This document shows, one piece after another, positions 17,918-22,414 of a stretch of DNA of 22,414 nucleotides. Source of the DNA: CAIWTU01 sp035686205 (GTDB lineage Bacteria; Desulfobacterota; Desulfuromonadia; Geobacterales; Geobacteraceae). Location of the stretch: positions 1 to 22,414 of the forward strand of contig DASRZQ010000064.1 of assembly GCA_035686205.1 (NCBI GenBank), written 5' to 3'. How positions within the stretch are numbered: position 1 is the stretch's first letter; every line of letters starts with the position of its first letter. The notes beneath the pieces were generated by a model. That model saw only the letters and a list, made by a program, of their open reading frames with translations. It was not told where the DNA came from and did not search any database. Both the position numbers and the translations under genes were made by a program.

Positions 17918-17946
17918 AAAAAACGGCCCGGATTTCCCCGGGCCGT
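17918..17946 (-). terminator. Intrinsic terminator for the ferritin-DUF1450 transcript
   Basis: ACGGCCCGG (17923-17931) pairs perfectly with CCGGGCCGT (17938-17946) with a 6-nt loop. Read on the minus strand the stem is followed at once by a six-T run (17923-17918). It lies 8 bp beyond the stop of the small minus-strand gene. It may also slow plus-strand readthrough from the FabMG-like gene, though the T-run there is remote. Confidence 0.88.
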
Positions 17947-17953
17947 GCAAATT

Positions 17954-18172
17954 TCAGCCTTTTTTCAACTTTTTGGCGATTTTGTCGTAAAGCCCATCCT
18001 TGTCCGCGGCCACGACTTTCTTTCCGTCAACCCTTGCCACCATTGACTTGCCGCAATCCCCGCAGGCGTCGATGCATTTTTTAACCTTGACGTCGACATC
18101 CGGGAACTTGTCATTCAGCCGCTTTTCAACCTTGCCTTTTCCCTTGTTTTTGTCACACAGTCTGACTTTCAT
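17954..18172 (-). CDS. Small Cys-rich, Lys-rich DUF1450-like protein
   Basis: The 72-residue protein has four cysteines: Cys6, and Cys33, Cys37, Cys40 in C-x3-C-x2-C (CIDACGDC), followed by a short strand-rich part (MVARVDGKKVVA) and a helix. This layout resembles the DUF1450/YuzB family, predicted thioredoxin-like or [2Fe-2S]-like small proteins. Nineteen of 72 residues are Lys, so it is very basic. GGGAG lies just upstream of the ATG. It starts 29 bp after the ferritin stop and shares its strand and terminator, so it is probably co-transcribed with ferritin. A role in electron transfer or metal handling for ferritin is inferred only. No signal peptide is present. Confidence 0.75.
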   Translation of the reverse strand: MKVRLCDKNKGKGKVEKRLNDKFPDVDVKVKKCIDACGDCGKSMVARVDGKKVVAADKDGLYDKIAKKLKKG

Positions 18173-18201
18173 AACATCTCCCGTTGAAGCGGCTGATATG
18201 G

Positions 18202-18717
18202 CTATGCCGCGGTCGCGGGCGGCGGGGTAAATACGCGCGCGGCCAGTTCCCCGTCAACCATCAGCAGCCCCGCGCCCTTTTCGCCGGCCATTTTCAGCCT
18301 TGCGATGACATCGCCGGCGCTGGCCTCCTCCTCCACCTGCTCGGTTACGAACCATTGCAGGAATATCTGGGTGGCGTGGTCTTTTTCCTTGACCGCCAGT
18401 TCCATCCATTCGTTTATCGACCTGGTAATGAACTGCTCATGGATCAGTGCCTGCTCATACATGGACAGGAGCGATCCGAACTCATTTGGCGGCGCGTCCA
18501 TTGAAGCCAGCGCGACGTGTATACCCTGGCTGTTGATATAGTCATAGAATTTTATAAAGTGCACCATTTCCTCCTGGTACTGCACCATGAACCAGTTGGC
18601 CGCGCCCTTGAGTCCGGCGGAATTCGCATAGGACGACATGGACAGATACAGATATGCCGAGTAGAGCTCGTTGTTTAACTGTTTGTTTAACGCCTGGATC
18701 ATCTTTTTGCTGATCAT
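18202..18717 (-). CDS. ftnA: Non-haem ferritin (FtnA-like)
   Basis: Cytoplasmic iron-storage protein forming a 24-mer. The 171 residues begin MISKKMIQALNKQLNNELYS and carry ferroxidase-centre residues Glu17, Glu50, His53 (EEMVH), Glu94 (HEQ) and Gln127, Glu130 (TEQVEEE), as in E. coli FtnA. The start codon ATG (18717-18715) has GGAGG about 9 nt upstream on the minus strand. It lacks the haem-ligand Met of bacterioferritin. The C-terminal tail FTPPPATAA is extra and non-conserved. A promoter with a perfect TATAAT lies upstream. The DUF1450-like gene follows in the same direction. Confidence 0.94.
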   Translation of the reverse strand: MISKKMIQALNKQLNNELYSAYLYLSMSSYANSAGLKGAANWFMVQYQEEMVHFIKFYDYINSQGIHVALASMDAPPNEFGSLLSMYEQALIHEQFITRSINEWMELAVKEKDHATQIFLQWFVTEQVEEEASAGDVIARLKMAGEKGAGLLMVDGELAARVFTPPPATAA

Positions 18718-18746
18718 TATCAGAGCCTCCGTGGAATTTTTTTTAA

Positions 18747-18774
18747 TTATAACGTAGGGGATGCATTAGTCCAG
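18747..18774 (-). promoter_or_regulatory. Ferritin promoter (TGGACT - 16 bp - TATAAT)
   Basis: Read on the minus strand, TGGACT (18774-18769) is a 4/6 -35 and TATAAT (18752-18747) a perfect -10, spaced 16 bp. The start site near 18740 leaves a leader of about 22 nt containing the GGAGG. No clear Fur box overlaps it. Confidence 0.6.
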
Positions 18775-18830
18775 TTGACCCGCTCGGCTTTTCAGCTTTT
18801 AAAGGCTCAATAGGGAGGATAAGGGGGCGT

Positions 18831-19067
18831 ATGACATTGTCCGGCTCAATCTCGCGGAGGGATTTTTGCAGCTTATGCGTATTGAGCGGCTTTATGGCTG
18901 TGCGCAGCCCGGCCGAGGCCTGGCGTGTCTTCACTCCGGGCAATGCCGATTGTCGCGTGCAGGGTCAAACAGACCGCGATCAGGAGACATGCGCGAATTC
19001 CCTGCGACTTACCTCCCCGCCGCGATGCCCATTAAACCTGCCATTTGCTCAAGGGGCTTGTCGCTGA
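18831..19067 (+). CDS. Small ORF with Tat-type signal peptide, possibly a gene remnant
   Basis: The 78-codon frame starts at an ATG preceded by GGGAGG (18813-18818) and a closer GGGGG. Its N-terminus has a twin-arginine pattern, SISRRDFCSLCVL (6-18), a hydrophobic stretch and an AEA-W site near residues 28-31 that suits signal peptidase. The rest (VFTPGNADCRVQGQTDRDQ...) matches nothing recognised, and the last 59 bases overlap the 3' end of the convergent C92 hydrolase gene. The signal looks real, so this may be a small exported protein or the 5' stump of a Tat substrate cut by rearrangement. A TTGACC at 18776 could be its -35 box. Confidence 0.4.
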   Translation: MTLSGSISRRDFCSLCVLSGFMAVRSPAEAWRVFTPGNADCRVQGQTDRDQETCANSLRLTSPPRCPLNLPFAQGACR

Positions 19068-20523
19068 CCCGTTTCCCGTCGTGATAAAAAGTTGCCAGCA
19101 GCAGCTTTCCGCCACGGACGGCTTTAACTGCCACATCATCGGGGGTGAAGGTTGTCCGGCCGAGGGATTTCTTCGTCGGCCAGTCGATGCCGTCGTAACA
19201 CAGGTAGACCAGCTTCGAGCAGTAGACGCGCCCCTTGGACTCCACGTCGAAGTTGAAATCATAAGGCTTTCCCACCTGGCGCAGGGCGCGGATGATGATA
19301 TCGGCACGCTTTCCGGTGTCGAGGTCCGGTTCGCGCATGATGCCGATGCTGTCGATGTTGAGAAAGTGCTCCAGCGTATTCATTTCTACCCCGGAACGGA
19401 GCGCCTCGACAATGAGCCGCCCCTCCCTGATCTCGTCATGGTAGCGCGCCACCACCGGGTGGTTCCATATTCCCAGCTCCTTGAGCTCGCTCTCCGTGCC
19501 GATCCAGACGGCCGCGTGTCCCCAGTAGCCGGGGATGAGCTTGTCGGTCAGGCGGAAAGGGGTCTTCTCCAGGAGGATGTCGCCTGCCGTTATTGTCCCT
19601 TTAAGCTCCCCGACGACTTCGCTCTTGCCGTACAGTTTTCCCTTGCGGGTTTCCATCAGTCCCACGGCGTTGCCGAAGACCATGCTGAAGAGGCTGACGC
19701 CGCCAGTTTCAAGACCCGACACAGCGTCAGATGTGACGGCGCCGAAAAAACCCAGGTGTCTGCCGACGACATATAAGGGGGACCATTTCCGGACCATCGT
19801 GTAAGAGGGGCTCTGGACGATCAGGGTGTTGATGTAGTCGGTTTCGCTGCCCGCGGCGAGCATAGCCTTAAATCTTTTCGACTCCCGCTCGTAGTATCTC
19901 ATCGCCCGGCGCACCCTTTCCCTGTTGGCGACGGAGTTGTAGCTCATGGTCACCTTGGCCAGTTCGGCGCTGTTTACGGCATAGCCGGGATCGCTCTCGT
20001 TAAGAAGGCAGCGCAGTTTTCCGTCCCCCTCGAAGAGGGATACCGCCAGGAGGTAGTTGTCGTAGAGAACAAGAGCGGATGAAAGGGAGAGCATGATTCC
20101 CTTGAGGTGCGTCTCCGGGGTTATGCCGTGGGCCTTCAGCTCGTAATCGGTCAGGTCCATCCAGCATTCATGGGCTTCGGCGACGGCGAACAGTTCCTTC
20201 CGGAGCGCCATATGTTCAACGATCCCCTGGTTGAGGACGGCCAGGTCTTCACCCGACAGTGGTTTCCCCTCATCCATTTTTTCCTTGATCCGCCGGCCCG
20301 TCTTGATAGTCTCCGCCCGCAAGGCCAGCGCCCGCTCCGCAAGGGTCCTGAAGTCGGGCATCTCCTTTCTTAGGAAGCTCTCGAAGGAAGCCTGTTCCTT
20401 CCCGTGGGCTTTTGCGAGATGCTCCATGCACTTGAGGTCCCCATCGCCCTGGAGCGACGCGGCGCGGACCGGCATGGCGAGGAATAATAAAAGAAGCGAA
20501 ACAACAAGACCGGGAATCGGCAT
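19009..20523 (-). CDS. Secreted NlpC/P60-like cysteine hydrolase (YiiX/C92 family)
   Basis: A 504-residue protein with a signal peptide (hydrophobic 6-16, cleavage near VRA-AS at about 20-22), an all-helical N-terminal region (about 30-300) not recognised as a known domain, and a C-terminal domain (about 312-470) of the YiiX/YebB C92 type. The permuted catalytic pair is visible: GDILLE then WGHAAVW with His336, and VYCSKLVY with Cys435. Such enzymes are thought to cut peptide or amide bonds in the envelope; the substrate is unknown. The ATG at 20523 is chosen since GGAGAGG lies 8 nt upstream and it begins the signal peptide; a TTG at 20577 in frame has no ribosome site. It follows the zinc-ribbon gene by 64 bp. 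Confidence 0.8.
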   Translation of the reverse strand: MPIPGLVVSLLLLFLAMPVRAASLQGDGDLKCMEHLAKAHGKEQASFESFLRKEMPDFRTLAERALALRAETIKTGRRIKEKMDEGKPLSGEDLAVLNQGIVEHMALRKELFAVAEAHECWMDLTDYELKAHGITPETHLKGIMLSLSSALVLYDNYLLAVSLFEGDGKLRCLLNESDPGYAVNSAELAKVTMSYNSVANRERVRRAMRYYERESKRFKAMLAAGSETDYINTLIVQSPSYTMVRKWSPLYVVGRHLGFFGAVTSDAVSGLETGGVSLFSMVFGNAVGLMETRKGKLYGKSEVVGELKGTITAGDILLEKTPFRLTDKLIPGYWGHAAVWIGTESELKELGIWNHPVVARYHDEIREGRLIVEALRSGVEMNTLEHFLNIDSIGIMREPDLDTGKRADIIIRALRQVGKPYDFNFDVESKGRVYCSKLVYLCYDGIDWPTKKSLGRTTFTPDDVAVKAVRGGKLLLATFYHDGKRVSDKPLEQMAGLMGIAAGR

Positions 20524-20587
20524 TTTCTTGCCTCTCCAAATAAGTAATTTGCCTGTACCGTTGAACTTATCGGTCAAGTGTCAAAAC

Positions 20588-21589
20588 TCATTCCGTACAT
20601 AGACCGATGAGCAGAAGCGCCCAAATAATTATCCCGATGACCAGGCACACTATATGCCCCGATGACCATCGGTAATATGGCAGTCCGGGATTGCGATGTT
20701 CAGTCACATCGTTGATGTAGCTCTGCACGGGAACCAGGCAAAGGAAAGATGGAATGAATGCCGAAACGACCGAGGCGCTGGTACTCGGTGCGCGCGATAC
20801 AAGGTTTCCCAATATCACCAGCACGACCCACCCGGAAGCAAGCCCGCTTGGTGAAAAAGACGGCATTAGCACGGAACGGGCTTCTTTATCTTCATGAATA
20901 CGGCGAAGAAGGCTGTGGCAATAGAAAATGCCGAACCAGCCTCGCCAGAACGGACGCATGGTCAGATTATCTCTCTCCTTCACGTACCGCCAGTTCTTGT
21001 AGACCCAGTAAGCTTCATAGATGCTGAACGACACGATAGACAACAAAATAAGTCTGCTGACAGGAACATAAAGAAAGAGCGGGGAGTTGTCGGCAACATT
21101 TGCATGAGCAGCAGTTGGAGATGATTTCTTGCCCGGGACGTCGAACACCGTACCGATTGACTCCCAATCCGCCATGCCATCTCGCCGGCACAGGTCATCA
21201 GGTGAAAGGAAACCAGCCGTGAACTGCCACAGAACTTCCGATTTCTCGAATGGACCGGCTTGCTTTCCTTGCCTGGAAATATAGTAGTTCCTTATGGCAG
21301 TTGAATCCTTTCTCCCGGACGTTTCGGACATGGAGCAATTTTTTTCAGAAATCTGTACTCCGGGTCCGTCAGGCAATTTTCCGACACTCACATTGTTCCC
21401 TCCCGGAGCTGGCTTCGTTTCGGGTGATTCCTCAGGTGTGTCCGACATCCCCACATGCCGGTCGAAAGAAAATGAATTGCCGCATTTCGGGCATGTGGCC
21501 TTCACGGGCTTCGACGGCAAATTACTGAGAGGAACGGTTCGTTTGAAGCCACAGGATGGACAGGTTATTTCGATGCTATCTGAAGTCAT
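20588..21589 (-). CDS. Zinc-ribbon / GYF_2 domain membrane protein
   Basis: The 333-residue protein has an N-terminal MJ0042-like zinc ribbon with Cys10-x2-Cys13 and Cys33-x2-Cys36, a low-complexity linker (about 45-98), a GYF_2-type domain (about 102-147: NYYISRQGKQAGPF ... DWESI), then a membrane part with about four hydrophobic segments (near 172-192, 250-264, 272-290, 312-331). A segment YEAYWVYKNWRYVKER after the first resembles DUF4234-type membrane proteins. The function is unknown; GYF_2 and zinc-ribbon modules usually mediate protein contacts. The ATG (21589-21587) has GGAGG 4 nt upstream. The secreted hydrolase gene follows, so the two may work at the envelope together, which is an inference. 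Confidence 0.65.
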   Translation of the reverse strand: MTSDSIEITCPSCGFKRTVPLSNLPSKPVKATCPKCGNSFSFDRHVGMSDTPEESPETKPAPGGNNVSVGKLPDGPGVQISEKNCSMSETSGRKDSTAIRNYYISRQGKQAGPFEKSEVLWQFTAGFLSPDDLCRRDGMADWESIGTVFDVPGKKSSPTAAHANVADNSPLFLYVPVSRLILLSIVSFSIYEAYWVYKNWRYVKERDNLTMRPFWRGWFGIFYCHSLLRRIHEDKEARSVLMPSFSPSGLASGWVVLVILGNLVSRAPSTSASVVSAFIPSFLCLVPVQSYINDVTEHRNPGLPYYRWSSGHIVCLVIGIIIWALLLIGLCTE

Positions 21590-21602
21590 TTTACCTCCGG
21601 GG

Positions 21603-21633
21603 CGGTTTCAGCTGAAGCGATCTGCTGAAACCG
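21603..21633. repeat. 10-bp inverted repeat upstream of the zinc-ribbon gene
   Basis: CGGTTTCAGC (21603-21612) and GCTGAAACCG (21624-21633) are perfectly complementary with an 11-nt loop. It lies just upstream of the GGAGG of the minus-strand zinc-ribbon gene with no T-run, so it may be an operator or a leader hairpin rather than a terminator. Confidence 0.55.
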
Positions 21634-21689
21634 AATCGAGAAATAGAAACGAGCCATGCTCATGAAAAAAAAGAACATCAGAAAACAGT

Positions 21690-21708
21690 GAAATAGTGCC
21701 CCTATTTC
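21690..21708. repeat. Short palindrome GAAATAG-TGCCC-CTATTTC
   Basis: A perfect 7-bp inverted repeat (21690-21696 and 21702-21708) around TGCCC. It resembles short palindromes often scattered near REP-associated transposase genes; an AGTGCCC string also occurs at the other end of the adjacent small gene (about 22179-22185 on the minus strand). Confidence 0.45.
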
Positions 21709-21732
21709 CCATTGGTATATGCCTTTCAACCA

Positions 21733-22155
21733 CTATCCGGTGCGAAATTTAGTTTTAATGTCCCTTTTTGAAAGACATATCATAAAAAACAGGCTGAAAC
21801 AGGTTATTACCAATGCATCTATATCAAACACCATAATTCCTTTGCCATAGGAATATTTCGTAAAAAAATATACTCCTATACGCATGACAAAACAGGAAAA
21901 AAATAAAATCCAATTAAAAATGAGAGCCGTAACCCTTCCCCATTCTTTTTTCATAACGAGGCCTATTATTGATACCAAAGAGAAAAGTATAAATCCTGAG
22001 CCAAAGAGGATGTTATATTCCATTCGCACATCTTTCCTGGCATTCCAGTCTCCACACAATTGACGCTGATATACGCCGACAATTGCCGCAAGGATGACAT
22101 AAACGAAAAACGTAACGTTTCCGTAAATTATTCTGGATAGCATTTTCTTTTTCAT
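21733..22155 (-). CDS. Small AT-rich membrane protein of unknown function
   Basis: About 140 residues from MKKKMLSRIIYG, with four hydrophobic segments (VTFFVYVILAAIVGVY, ILFGSGFILFSLVSIIGLVM, VTALIFNWILFFSCFVM and DALVITCFSLFFMICL) and a basic C-terminus. No family is recognised. The base composition is visibly AT-rich against the GC-rich neighbours, which suggests recent transfer. The start is uncertain: the frame extends to an ATG at 22197 that overlaps the upstream gene's stop as ATGA, but the extra 14 residues look untypical, and neither start has a good ribosome site. It lies directly downstream of a transposase-like end. Confidence 0.6.
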   Translation of the reverse strand: MKKKMLSRIIYGNVTFFVYVILAAIVGVYQRQLCGDWNARKDVRMEYNILFGSGFILFSLVSIIGLVMKKEWGRVTALIFNWILFFSCFVMRIGVYFFTKYSYGKGIMVFDIDALVITCFSLFFMICLSKRDIKTKFRTG

Positions 22156-22193
22156 TTCATTTAGACAAATAATGGTCCGCATGGGCACTGGGG

Positions 22194-22414
22194 TCATGCC
22201 TGCAAAACTGCAATATTATCTTTTAACTCCCCAATCTTACGTGCCAGTCCCTCTTCTGCCACAGCTCTTGCCACCACCCTTCTCGCCGCAGAACTGAGCG
22301 TAGATGCATCCCTGCCGGTCAACGCCACCAAACTTACCAAGCTGCAGCCAGGGACCTTCAGGGCAAAGTAGGCTGCCACTCCCCGCGCCTCGGCGGACAA
22401 CCTTCCTCCGGCAC
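22194..22414 (-). CDS. C-terminal end of a REP-associated (IS200-type) transposase, partial
   Basis: The minus-strand frame is open to the window edge and ends at TGA 22196-22194. The visible 70 or so residues form a helix-turn-helix-like domain: EARGVAAYFALKVPG, LVSLVALTGRDASTLSSA, then a basic helix and KIGELKDNIAVLQA. This resembles the DnaA-like C-terminal domain carried by many Y1/RAYT transposases of Deltaproteobacteria. The catalytic HUH and Tyr motifs would lie outside the window, so the call rests on the tail alone; a DnaA-domain-IV-like regulator is the main alternative. Confidence 0.5.
   Translation of the reverse strand, partial: AGGRLSAEARGVAAYFALKVPGCSLVSLVALTGRDASTLSSAARRVVARAVAEEGLARKIGELKDNIAVLQA

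Noticed and set aside
18754..18760. Second copy of the 7942-8018 palindrome, because ACGTAGGGG is shared near the ferritin promoter
   Set aside because: Only about ten bases match and no arm pairing is present, so chance is the simpler reading.
18743..18943. 66-codon minus-strand frame upstream of ferritin
   Set aside because: It covers the ferritin promoter and the Tat-signal ORF in antisense, with no ribosome site or recognisable domain.

Overview
The window looks like the chromosome of a Gram-negative, probably anaerobic bacterium of the former Deltaproteobacteria (Desulfobacterota, Desulfuromonadia/Geobacter-like). This is inferred from three things: an LpxA-type lipid A gene; the order ispE - tRNA-Gln - prs - rplY - pth - rpsF - rpsR - DUF2232 - rplI - dnaB, which is remembered as typical of that lineage; and GC-rich codons in most genes. 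No taxonomic search was possible.

Layout. 1-627 is the 3' end of an M29-like aminopeptidase gene. 825-3446 is clpB behind a sigma70-like promoter, converging on an O-methyltransferase (3453-4409, minus). 4639-6108 holds a haem-type bacterioferritin and a lipoprotein patatin-like phospholipase. 6229-7909 is a self-contained unit: promoter with an embedded inverted repeat, leader of about 190 nt, CoA-acylating aldehyde dehydrogenase and a strong terminator. A 77-bp nested palindrome (7942-8018) precedes the core block of ispE, tRNA-Gln(TTG), prs, rplY, pth, then rpsF-rpsR-DUF2232-rplI, closed by a strong terminator at 13549-13583. A 58-residue protein gene and a 398-bp gap with a degenerate dispersed repeat lie before dnaB. 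dnaB has a good promoter and seems to be followed in the same transcript by lpxA and a FabMG-like putative enoyl reductase.

From 17.9 kb to the end the content is accessory and mostly on the minus strand. It holds a ferritin followed by a small Cys-rich DUF1450-like protein with its own terminator, a divergent small ORF with a Tat-type signal, a secreted NlpC/P60-like (C92) cysteine hydrolase, a zinc-ribbon/GYF_2 membrane protein, an AT-rich small membrane protein, and the C-terminal end of what looks like a REP-associated (IS200-type) transposase running off the window.

Functional themes are translation and replication housekeeping, envelope lipid A and fatty-acid functions, iron storage (two different ferritin types 13 kb apart) and fermentative aldehyde/acyl-CoA chemistry. 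No CRISPR array, prophage or complete insertion sequence was seen. The points most worth a second look are the ferritin/DUF1450 pair, the lpxA/FabMG-like pair with a FabV-type Y-x8-K motif, the aldehyde dehydrogenase control region, a possible internal start in clpB, and several palindromic repeats.
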